From the NCBI GenBank assembly GCA_030063045.1, contig JAQSEB010000046.1, forward strand, positions 2,046,001 through 2,110,000: DNA of 64,000 nt, given 5' to 3'. Every line of letters starts with the position of its first letter. Within the stretch, counting starts at the first letter, position 1. Both the position numbers and the translations under genes were made by a program. The notes beneath the pieces are model-generated. The model ran no database searches, was not told the origin of the DNA, and worked only from the letters and a program-made list of their open reading frames with translations. Positions 31,327 to 42,202 of the stretch are shown here, one piece after another. Source of the DNA: Pratylenchus scribneri. Lineage: Eukaryota > Nematoda > Chromadorea > Rhabditida > Pratylenchidae.

Positions 31327-34252
31327 ATGGCCATCAATACTACTTCTACAAATCCGGTAGTTTTAATTAACTTTGATTTAACATTTTTTTTCAATTTGAA
31401 AAGAAAACAAATTTTTAATTAAAAAATTTTTACTTTTTTAATATTTAAAATATTTAGTGTACAAATTTTCTTTTAGCTTTATTTGGCCTACCGCAATGTG
31501 GGTCCAACGTTTGCCCTGATTGGACCTGCCCTTCTCATTTGGGTCATCGGAATTTGCGGTTGCATGCTTAATTCATTTGTCGTTATTACAACATATTTTA
31601 CGACGTAAAATTTTTTTTCTTAAAAAATATTTTAAATTCTTGCGAAAAAATAAATATTTTTTTACAGTTCATTGCGTGGCACAGTCAATTATTTGATGGC
31701 ATTAATTTGTTTGGCTGAAGCAATCCATCAAATTTGGCATTCTGTTTTCTTTGTAGTTGTGGTCAGTGGCATCAATTTCATCGATTTGGAATTGGCCACA
31801 TTACTTACACTTCCACAATATTTTTGTGTAGGAATAAATTTCATGGGGATGTTGCTGGTCGCTTTGGATCGACTTCTCGATGTTTCAAGAGAAAAATTGT
31901 ATCAAATTTTAACAATTTTAATTAATAAAATTATGAAAATTTTTAAAAGTTAGGTAAATTTTACATGATAAATATTTTAATAAATTTAATTTAATTTATC
32001 TTCAAATTTAGCTATAATAATTTATGTCGTCAACGTATGAAGGAATATCTTTTCATATCGACTATAATAATGTTGTTATTTTCTGTTTTTATGAGTTATA
32101 TTGTCATTGCAAACAATAAGAAATTTGCAGGAATGTAATAATTGAATTAAAATTTTTAAATTAAATTTAACGTATATAGACCAACTACAGCTTGTTTGGC
32201 TGAAATTTTGCCGGTCAACGGCGATTTTCAAATCCTTTGGTTATTTCTTCCTATGTTACCATTAAATTTATCTGGCATTTGTTATTTGATCATTGGTGTC
32301 ATTATTCAATTCAATAAAAGCGGTAAATTTTTTTTTATTAAAGTAGAATATTATACTATAAAGATGAATAGGAAAAATACAAATAAATCACAATTAATTA
32401 AAACCGAAAAAAATCAGAATTAACGAAAACACAAAAAATCAGAACTAGTAAAAACTAGTAAAAACACAAAATCAAAATTAGTGAAAACACAAAAATCAGA
32501 ATTAAATGAAAAAACAAAAATACAATGGGAAATATTTAATTTGGCAAATAAATTATTGAAAATGGCAAATAGAGTATTTAATTTGGCAAATAGGATTTTT
32601 TGTCTCAAAAGTATTGAAAATGGCAAATAAATTATGGAAAATGGCAAATAGAGTATTTAATTTGGCAAATAGCAATAAAATTATCATTGCGTAGGAGATG
32701 CGCGGGATATAGCCGGATATAGGGGGATTAAGGTGTATATAGTGGGATTAAGGTGGATATAGGAGGATTAAACTCCGAAATGGATACGAAATGCCACGGG
32801 AATGTCGGGGAAGTGTAAGAGAGGCCCGGAGACAGCGCGGGATAAGCCCCGGATATTGGAGGATATACGTGGATTAAGGGGGATTAATCCGGATTAAGCT
32901 TAGTTAGGGCTAGGGATTAGGGTTATGGTTATGGGCGGCATGGGATCTATGGGCTAGGGGTTTAGGGTTTCGGAGCACGCGGGATATAGGGGGATTAATG
33001 TGGATATATGAGGATTAAGCCGGATTAAGCTTAGTTATGGGCTAGGGTTAGGGGTTCGGAGCATAGGAATCTCGCGAAGCCGGAAGCAAAACAGCCCAAA
33101 CCGAGCTCGCTCCCATCGATTCCAGGCCTTAATCCGGCTTAATCCCCCCAAAAATCCACCTTAATCCCCTTTATCCGGATATATCCACGCATTCTCAGGG
33201 CTTTCCCAGACCTAACACTGGCCGTCCGGGCCATTTCCCATCGATTCCAGGCCTTAATCCGGCTTAATCCTCTAAATCCACCTTAATCCCCCTTTATCCG
33301 GGTATATCCCGCGCACCCCTGGACAGCCCACATGCTTTCGGCAGGCTTCCCCATCACTTCCTACCCATTTCTCGCCTTAATCCCATCATTTTGGTCCTTA
33401 ATCCCCTTATATCCACCTTAATCCCCCTATATCCCCCGCACTCTCAGGCACTTCCCCGACCTTCCAGTGGCCTTCCGGGCCATTTCTATTCCATTTCTAT
33501 GCTTAATCCGGCCTAATCCAAGTATATCCACCTTAATCCCCCTATATCCGGCTATATCCCGCGCATCTCCTACGCAATGATAATTTTATTGCTATTTGCT
33601 AAAATACTCTATTTGCCATTTTCCATAATTTATTTGCCATTTTCAATACTTTTGAGACAAAAAATCTTATTTGCCAAATTAAATACTCTATTTGCCATTT
33701 TCAATAATTTATTTGCCAAATTAAATACCATCCAAAATAGCAATTAATGAAAATAAAAGAATTATTGATAATGGAAAAAAAAACACAAATCTAAAAATAT
33801 GTATTTGTCAAGTAATTTTTTTTAAAAAATGAAAAATATTTTTTTAGTTAGCACCAAAACGAATATGCGCCTATTGCGTTCACTATTCATCATTTTATGC
33901 GTCAATATTGGAGGCTATGTTATCAATTTAGCCATTTATTGGTTATTAATGAAAATTGATCTCGGTCTTGATTTCATCTCAATTTGGCATCTTTCTTTCA
34001 TTGCCGGTGCTCTTATGAATATTTGCGCTGCCGCAAATGCACCAATCCTTTATATAAACAGGTAAGTTCATTGAATCATTATCATTCATTTATTTAAATT
34101 TTTTATTATATAATAGTACGGAATATCGAAAAGCGTTCAAACAATTTTGGGCACGAATTTCTCTCGGAAAATATTTGCATTCCTCAAATGGAGCCATCAT
34201 TCATCCAAATCAATTTCAACAACGACAACAAATTGACATTTCAAGCATATAA
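31327..34252 (+). CDS. Srsx-like chemoreceptor GPCR
   Basis: Seven exons: 31327-31356, 31477-31604, 31668-31898, 32012-32134, 32180-32322, 33848-34061 and 34117-34252 (~334 aa), phases consistent. Motifs: LRGTVNYLMALICLAEAIHQ (helix 2), SGINFI, ALDRLLDV (Asp-Arg of Srsx receptors), NIGGYVIN (helix 6), and NAPILYINR followed by STEYRKAF (helix 7 and tail start). It is the closest relative of the minus-strand gene at 25567-27785, with an extra intron in the helix 4-5 exon. Intron 5 (1.5 kb) holds the large foldback at 32530-33730. Start: the only ATG joining in phase, at 31327, encodes a very short first exon like that of the paralog. Confidence 0.82.
32530..33730. repeat. Large foldback element in Srsx intron 5
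   Basis: The arms are about 250 bp of near-perfect inverse: TTTAATTTGGCAAATAAATT near 32535 and its complement near 33710, and GCGTAGGAGATGCGCGGGAT at 32691 inverted near 33568. The interior is GC-richer, filled with GGGGATTAAGGTGGATATA-type repeats on the left and their complements on the right. No ORF of interest. Same structural class as 1-652. Confidence 0.9.
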
Positions 34253-35610
34253 TCAAAAATTGAATTTGTAATTCATTAAATTAATTAAAAACTAATATTG
34301 TTATAAAATTTTTATTGAATTTTAGGACATTTTTTATAGATTACCTTATAAATCATTTTTTGGATTTAATTATCTCATTCATATTCTTTATTTATCAATT
34401 TTAATGAGAATGTACAAATATTTTACGATATTTGCAAATTGCAAATGTATTTTTGCTGACTTAATAATTTTATCAGTATATATGTATGGCATTTCTTTTT
34501 ATATTTGAATTTTTTAAATTAATTTCAGTCCCATCTATCTTCTTTCCTCATCTTAAATGAATTTAATTCACAACCGTCTAAATCAAATTTGGGTTACTAT
34601 ACTATAGGAAATGCGATCAATGAGTATTACAAAATAATTATTAAAAAGTTTAGATGTAGAATTTGAGAAATGGGGAAAGTTAGTCTTTTTTTAATCTAAA
34701 AAATTCATGCTTTACGGGGGAAAGTTAGTCATTTTGATTCCTTAAATGTGTTTCTTTCTGTTTAATTTAAATTGTTTCTTCCGAAAAATTTTTTTCATTA
34801 AATGCGCTTCTTTCCGCAAAATTTGTTTTACTTAAATGTTTTCTTTTGTACAATGCTTTTTCCTTTATTTTCCGGAAATGTTTTTTCCCATTAAATATGT
34901 TTCTTTCCAGAAATTGTATTTTTTTTTAATTAGTGGATATCTTTCATTTAAATCCACAATATCTCATATTATATTAAATTTATTTTGAAGAATATTTTTA
35001 TTCAATGAAATTCTAAAGGTCGCTTCATTTTATACCTTTCATCAAATTCGCTATTTCCTAAATTCTTTTGAGAGTCTAAAATTTTTTCCAAGAAATTTGA
35101 AAAGATATTTCAGATTTATATTCAATTTCAATAATTAATAAAATAGGAGCTTAATATATTTTTTAATGATAAATTAACAATGATCAATCGGTACAAATGG
35201 TACACAAATACTTACGTATTAGCCATTCCAAAAATGAACACACCCATTGAATAAGCCGATTTAGATTTAAAAATTTCCCCAAAAATTTAATTTTTGTCTT
35301 CAATGATTGTCTGATAAAATTGATAAAATGGCGGAAAATTGATAAAAGAAAATAATATTAGATGGGCCCTCCTTCGACTTTTTTTTTTCAAGGTGCGGCC
35401 AATTTTTTTAGTTAAATTTAGTCATTTTTGGGTTTATTAATTTCGTACCAATTAAAGGTCACACAAATTTTGTATTGTCAAAATGAAGAACAATGGATTA
35501 AAAATTGGGAGCGGCCAGCATTTCGGAATTCTGCCTCCTATTTCGAATCCTTTATAAGGCCCTAAATCATTTTATGAATTTATATCCTAAAAATACCATC
35601 TAATAAAAAA
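34253..35610. other. Intergenic DNA with diverged TTTCTTTCCG repeats
   Basis: Between 34690 and 34930 are several diverged ~30-bp units of the type TTAAATG, then TTTCTTTCCG, then AAAATTTTTTT. Similar CCGGAA/T-rich units occur at 43690-43850 and 58190-58450. The rest is AT-rich, and the promoter of the protease-like gene presumably lies near 35380-35600. Confidence 0.5.
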
Positions 35611-38600
35611 ATGCTTTTTTCCGCCATCTTTTTTGCCCTTTTTGTCTGTGTATTTTCTAATTCCTCTGATAAAATTACCATTCAACTTCAAAATGTTAAT
35701 ATTTTGGAAAGTTTGGGCTTGACCGGCAAAAATGACACTCATGGAGCTGCCTATGATGGCCGATTGGATACAATTTTGGCATTGGGCACAAATGTGTACA
35801 CGGCACGATTGGGCGTTGGCAATCCACCGCAACCCGTTGATTTCCTTCTAAATTTTGTTGGCGATTTGATTTCCCCTGGTGTTGGTGACCTTTCATTTGT
35901 GCTCACCCCAAAGGCATTGGGCCAAAATGGCAGTGGAGATGCTATGGTATTATTCGGCCAAAATGCAAATGGCACTCGAACATTTAACAACAGCGCATCA
36001 AAAACTTTCAAATCTCATCCGGATATAATATTCAAAACAACAATTAAACCAACATCATTGAATTTCTCTTTGACTGGTTTCTTTGGCGAAGACATCATCA
36101 TGGTAACGAAAATTTTAAATAGAATTTGGAGTACATTAAGAATAGTGAGAGTGAGAAAAAAAAATTAATTTTTAAAAAATTAAACAACATATGGTAATTA
36201 ATTAATTAGAGAAAAATCAAATTTAAAATTTTTGACCGATCGAACTTTAACATAAAAAAATTAAAGTTCAATTAAAAGCAATGGACAAATTATTACAAAT
36301 AAACTCTCAATTAAATCACAACTTAAACTTATTTTAATGGATATAAAACGAGCATCTTTTATTTCCAAAATTATACAATATTATTACACTGATTCAATAG
36401 CTTTTAAAATTATAATTGGTTGTTTATATAGTTAGTTTCTATTTCTATTTGAGGAAATCGATAAATAGTAAAAACATAAATTGTAAATTTTTGTTTTATA
36501 ATCGAATATAAGCAAATCCAAAACAAATCCATATTCTATATTTATTAAAAAACATAAATAGATATTTTAGAGAAATACCGATTTATAATTAACTGATGAA
36601 AACAATTCTATAAATATTGCAAAATTTATTAATAATAAATTTTATATTTGAGTTTTAAAATTAATTATTTTTTTACAGTTCAACAACATCACAGAAAGGC
36701 GTAACATCACAGTACGGGAACGATCATTTGGTCAAGTTGTGCAAATTCATGAAAGCAAAATGTTCGAACAATTATCTATCAGCGGAATGTTGAGCATGGG
36801 CAAACAAAGCGCAGTGATGGAGAGAATTCGCCCGAAAAAAATTCAGCTTGTTTATGGCAAAACTGAGGCAAAATTGATGATTGAAGCATCCCCATTACAA
36901 ACGAATGAATTTTGCGAATCTTCCGGCGCTTATAGTTATTATGACTTACAAAAGGATTTCGGCAATGAAACTGGACTCGGCCTGGACGCATTTCGATTCA
37001 AAATTGAGGTATAAATTTCTAAAAATTATTTTAAAAATAAAATGAATAAAATTAACAATAACTTTTTGGCATGGCCATAAAATATAGTCAAACCAAGCTC
37101 TTTTTTTTGAAATTTATCTTGTTTAAGCCGTGGTCGTAACCTAGCCCTAGCATTGTCTAAACTCTAAACAAGTGCTATGTCTTTCGGGTTTTATAGCTCT
37201 GGTTTAAACTCCGCAGGTTCCAGCTCCGGGCTCCGACCTCCAAAATTTTTTGCTCAAGTTCCGGCTCCGGTTTCCAGCTATTCAAATTTTTAGTTCCGGG
37301 CTCCAGCTCCGCTTTGACTAACTAAAATTTTTTACTCCAACTACGGCTCCGACATTTTCAAAATTTTTACTTCGGTTCCGGCACATCCCTGGTTTAAGCT
37401 ATTACACTTTTTTTTGTCAAATTTATGGCCCTAAAAATTATATGAAAAAAATATTTTTTCTTATAAAATTAAGAATATTAATGTTAATTTTGATGAGCCA
37501 ACAACATTTTTAAAGGGAGTGGCCCTGAAAGCACCAGATATGGAATATGATGACAAAATCGCAAAAACTGTATTGGTCGATCCAAACAACATGTTCATTC
37601 AAGCACCCAAAAGAATAGTGGCAAAATTGGCATTGATGATTAATGCCGAAAAACGAAAAATTGGCCGTCATCAATTATACATGATTGATTGCAATGAACA
37701 ATATGGACCATTCACTTTCAAAACAAGATACAATGATATTAAACTGGAAAAGGTTAGTTTAGTTATAATTAAGAAAAAATTAGATAATAATATTGATAAC
37801 ATTTCAATATTCAATTTAATCTGTAAATAATCCATTTTGTAAATTATTACTCAATCAAAATATTTTTATGAATAATGAATAATTATTATTTTATTTATTT
37901 TTGAAATTATTTTCTAGGATGGGGCTAAAAAACTGGCCAATCAGACTCTTTTTATATCCTAGTTAGTTTTACCTAGCCCGAATCTTAAAATCTAATAATT
38001 ATCCTCAAATAAATTTATGGCAACCAAAAAGTTAATTTCGGACAATGTAAAAAAAATTATCAATGACATTAAAGATTAAACGGATTATTAATAATGACTA
38101 GGGCGCGGATTTTTATGCACCAAAAAGTGCCAAAATATGCAAATTTCGACAAAATTTTTTAAAATATGCATAATTTTGATCAAAAACCATAAAAATATGC
38201 AATTTTTCGTTTTTTTATTTTATTTTTGAAAGACAATTTTTGCCAAAAAAGTGCCAAAATATGCATTTGCATATAAATATATGCAATTTCATAAAAATCC
38301 GCCCCCTAATAATGACATTAAAGTAAATAAAATAAAATTATTAGTCAAAATATTATTTTAAATTATAATAAATAAATTAATTTTAAATCAAATAAATTAC
38401 CAGAAATTTAAAACTTGGTAAAAAAGACATTAAATTTAAAATTTTGCAGGAAAATTTGAAAATCGAATTGCCCGGAAATTTGCTGCCTCTAGGTCAATGT
38501 CTTTGGGCCATTCAAGAATTGGATGACAATTTTGTGGACATTGTCAATGCTCAATGGATTTTTGGACGACCATTTTTCCAGCAAAAACATTGTTTGGTCA

Positions 38601-38653
38601 TCGATCCAGAACAAAATATGATTGGATTTCCAAAATATTTGGGAAAATATTGA
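35611..38653 (+). CDS. Secreted pepsin-family (A1) protein with lost catalytic motifs
   Basis: Four exons: 35611-36102, 36679-37008, 37516-37752 and 38450-38653, giving 420 aa, a normal A1 length. A signal peptide (MLFSAIFFALFVCVF) precedes a pepsin-like fold: YTARLGVGNPPQPVDFLL (~63-80) is the usual Y..IGxGxPPQ strand. The expected DTGS is replaced by NFVG (Asn81). In lobe 2 the DTGT position reads VDPNN (Asp296), followed by IQAP, and later YMIDC. The C-terminal WIFGRPFFQQ matches the conserved WilGdpFl strand, and the IGFPKY ending is typical. The protein therefore keeps the fold but lacks one catalytic Asp and both Gly. It is likely a secreted non-catalytic homologue (binding or inhibitor-like role inferred). 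Introns 1 and 3 are long; intron 3 carries a hAT-type MITE. Confidence 0.85.
38099..38308. mobile_element. hAT-type MITE with 8-bp TSD
   Basis: Begins TAGGGCGCGGATTTTTATG and ends with the complement of TAGGGGGCGGATTTTTATG. Flanked on both sides by ATAATGAC (38091-38098 and 38309-38316). The 8-bp duplication and TAG-type ends fit the hAT superfamily. The interior has CAAAAAGTGCCAAAATATGC in two direct copies. Non-coding; inserted in intron 3 of the protease-like gene. Confidence 0.88.
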
Positions 38654-39779
38654 TTCCATTTTTTAATTTTCATTAATTTAATAAAATTTGAATAAATGTT
38701 AATTAACACTTGAATGAACAAAATATTATGAATAAAAAAAATTCCTAATTTAATAAAAAATGCAAATTATGTCCTATGTCAATTTTTAAAATTAAGCGAT
38801 AAATGAGTGTTTAACTTCTACTAAAAATTAAAATATCACTCCTCGTTCCCAGTAGTCTAGAAATCGGATAGAGATGAATTTTCGGTTTTAAACTGAAACG
38901 AGATTCTTATCAGGATCTCTCCTTCTTCCGCATCTCGTTTGCGCATCTTAAGTCTCTAACCTTCATATAATCTCTAATAATATCGTTTTATAATCCCTAA
39001 TAATGTCTTTCATAAAATCCTTCATAAAATCTCTAATAATGTCCTTCATAAAGTCCTTCATAATGTCCCTAATAATGTCCTTCATAATGTCCTTCATAAA
39101 GTACCATGGAAATGGGAAATTGTTAATAATGAAGAAATTAAGTGCTTGAATTAAATGTGAACACGCCGTGAAAATTCCCACAAAACTTCCGTGAAAATTG
39201 AATATAAAAATTAATTAAAAAGGCCAATTTGTGTTGTCATGGCAAGTTGATATGTATGTGTGAATGCCACATGCTTAGTGTGGTTGATTAATTTTATATT
39301 CGTGAGAGGAACAAAAAATTTAATTAATTTTTGATCATCTAAAGACAATTCTCACCAGAATGCCTTGTAAATTGGATTTTAAATTAAAAATGTCCAATTT
39401 TATTGCCATGGCAAATTGGTGTATATGTATGTTAAAATTCAAATTTAGTTGATTAACAATTCAATGGAATATTAATAAGAAATATAAAAAAATTAATTAA
39501 TTAATTTTTCGCCAAGCAAAAAACTATTTCAAATGGCATTTTCGATGAGCAATAAAACTATTTATTTATTATTATGAAAATACATAGTGCATAGAATCAT
39601 ATTATATATTTATTAATTATATTTTAAGGAATAATTATATATTAACAAATTTTTAATTTTTAAAATATCAAAAAAAAATTCATTCTATATAAAATAAAAA
39701 ATTTTAATAAAAAAAGAAATAAAATGAAAAAATTTAGAAAATATATTTGATTCCTTCCGGACTTTTAAATTTTCCAAAA
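38654..39779. other. Spacer with small minisatellite and a duplicated upstream region
   Basis: At 38985-39100 a short array repeats CCTAATAATGTCCTTCATAA and variants. From about 39100 to 39540 the sequence resembles 41720-42010 (CCATGGAAAT..., TTGTCATGG.AAGTTG, TTTTTCGCCAAGC). These regions are the matching upstream regions of the two tandem Ly6-thrombospondin genes, copied along with them. Conserved stretches there are candidate promoter elements. Confidence 0.6.
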
Positions 39780-41314
39780 ATGTTCAAACTTTTCTCCATA
39801 TTCCTTGTTCTGATTTTGTTGGTCTACAAATTGATGCATTGAAATGTTATCAGGTACTGACAAATTTTCATTGAAATAATTTTTCCCTTTGTATTAATTT
39901 TTTTACTATTATTGAATTATTTCTATACAAAATTTTCAATATTTTTTTTCTAAATTATTAAATTGTTCCTCTCAAATCAAGGGACAATGGAAAATGGCAT
40001 CTAACTTGACTGGCGCACCAGTGGAATGCTCAAAAGCCGCATATTCATGCATTGCTGTCGTTGATTATAGCCAAGCTTTTGTCCTCAGAGCATGTTCCGC
40101 TACAAATTGCTCTACAGGCGGATATTCTAATACTATTACAAATTCGCCAATTTGCATAAATTCAACTGGGTAAAATTTTGAGAATTCTTTTAATTTTTTT
40201 TAATAGTCACCATGAATATGGGTTTATGCTGTACTTGTATATTTTACATCCTGTTTTTGGGAGGGGAACAAGGCAAAAATTATGGGTCCTCAATTTAAGT
40301 CATCAGGATTAGCCCTTGGGTCAATAAGGATCTAACCCTAACCATTATCCCTGATGGCCCAATGGAGGGATCCCTTCATTTTTCCTATTTAACAAAAAAA
40401 GAGGAAATAGATAATAAACGAAACAAATACCCAATTTAGCTAATTGTGTTAGTCAAATAGCAATCTCTCAAGTTATCAATTATATTTTTAAAAATAGTAT
40501 TATCTCTTCTCAATTTAGAATATTTTGATATCAAAATAATTGATTAAAAAATTAATTGGCCAGAAAACATGCCAATAAACAAAAACTGCCCAAAATTTTT
40601 GGCCTATTTTCTGGCTTTTATGCTCATAATTTTTTTTTACAAATTCCAATCAAATTCAATAATTCTATAAAACAATTAAGAGTAATTAAAAGTTATTCAT
40701 TTATGATTAATATTAAATTGGAAAATTGATTTGGTATGTAAAATTTTATTTTTATTTAATATATCATTTAAATCATCAAATTATTTTGAATTTCCATCAA
40801 CAAAAAGATATCCACCACAAACATATTGTTGCTGCTACGGCGATGGTTGCAATGAATATGCAAATTTTACCAACATGCTTCAACCTCTCAACAATAATGC
40901 AACAATTTTATATCCCACCCCAAATTGCTATGGTGTTTGGGGCAATTGGAGTGAATGGAGTGAATGTCCATCGGAGAAGAGTCCAATTTTCATGCAGCTA
41001 ACCGCGATCAATCAACGAATTCGTTCAAGGAAATGTTTGGCCTGGCCAACTGGATGCAATCGCAGTGGGCCAATCGCGTGCATGTAAGATTGACAAATAA
41101 GAGAATTTATATTTAAAATTAAAATAAAATGTTCTTTTTTAAATTTTTTTTTAGTTTTTTTTTTATTTTAAATTAATGGAAAAAATTATAATTTTAATTT
41201 CATCAAAAAATTTACAGCGGAAATCATTGGGAACAAAGCCCATGCTCTGACAATATGCTGGTGATCGCCCAAAATGGCACACAAAATTCTACTAATGCCC
41301 CTTTGGCCGGATGA
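39780..41314 (+). pseudogene. Secreted Ly6/uPAR-thrombospondin protein, frameshifted signal peptide
   Basis: Exons 39780-39853, 39982-40169, 40808-41083 and 41218-41314 parallel exons 1-4 of the gene at 42203. Encodes LKCYQ, a Cys-rich region ending [10 protein letters not shown] (the Ly6/uPAR CCxxxxCN signature), then a thrombospondin type-1 module (WGNWSEWSECP, with R-rich and C-rich ends), and a short tail ending NSTNAPLAG-stop. Exon 1 is 74 nt against 75 in the paralog, so the ATG at 39780 is one base out of frame with the mature protein. Unless this is an assembly error, the copy lacks a working signal peptide. Exons 2-4 remain open and all splice sites are canonical. Confidence 0.75.
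40191..40440. repeat. Inverted-repeat relic in intron 2, shared with the paralog
   Basis: GTCACCATGAATATGGGTTTA, AGGATTAGCCCTTGGGTCAA and the inverted ATCCCTGATGGCCCAATGGAGG form a diverged foldback. A matching segment is at 42577-42830 in intron 2 of the sister gene, so insertion predates the gene duplication. Confidence 0.6.
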
Positions 41315-42202
41315 AAAGAAAAATTGAACAAGATGGAAAACTGATTTTTTAAAAATTCATAAAAAAATATATTTTAATTTGAATATCGTCCATCTTATTA
41401 ACATACATGTCAATTTAGAATAAAGAATGTAGTCAAAAAATGGAAATAAAGAGATGTGCGATTTTTTATCTCCGGTCCAAGAATAACAATAAAAATAACA
41501 TTAAAATCTTTTTGGTATATTTTTAAACAATTAATTGTATTTTTTACAAAAGAGGTTTTGCAAAAAAATAAATTTTCAAGTTAATTTACTAGCACAGAAA
41601 AATTTACTATTCTGGGCATCATAAAAATTTTATATCATCAAAAATATTGTATTTAATTAAATTTTTCAACCAAATATTTATAATTTAAGTTTCCTCACAT
41701 TAATCGTGTGAAAACTTTATTAAATCGCCATGGAAATAGAGAATTGTTGTTAATAAAGGAAAAAATATTAGTGAATATTCTTGGCTAAATGTGAACACTC
41801 GGTCAACAATTCTCACCAAATTTCCTTGTAAATTTGATATTAAATTAATAAATAATAATAATATAATGGAATAATTATTGTTGTCATGGGAAGTTGGCAT
41901 TATGTTCAAATGCTGATATAGTTGGTTTGGTTATTTTAATGAGCAATTCAGTGGCATATTCTGAAGAAAATACAAAAAAAATTAATTAATTTTTCGCCAA
42001 GCTTAAAAGCTAGTTCCAAAAATGGCATTTTCAATTTATTGTAAGGAAATGCATAGTTAGAACTAAGGAAGTGTCAAGAAATAAATTCAAGCTTTCGGAA
42101 TTTAATAAATGATCTTAAAATTTGTAATAAAAAAATAAAAAATTTAATAGAATAATTTTAAAAAATTTTTTGACTATTTCAGATTTTTAAAATTTTACAA
42201 AA

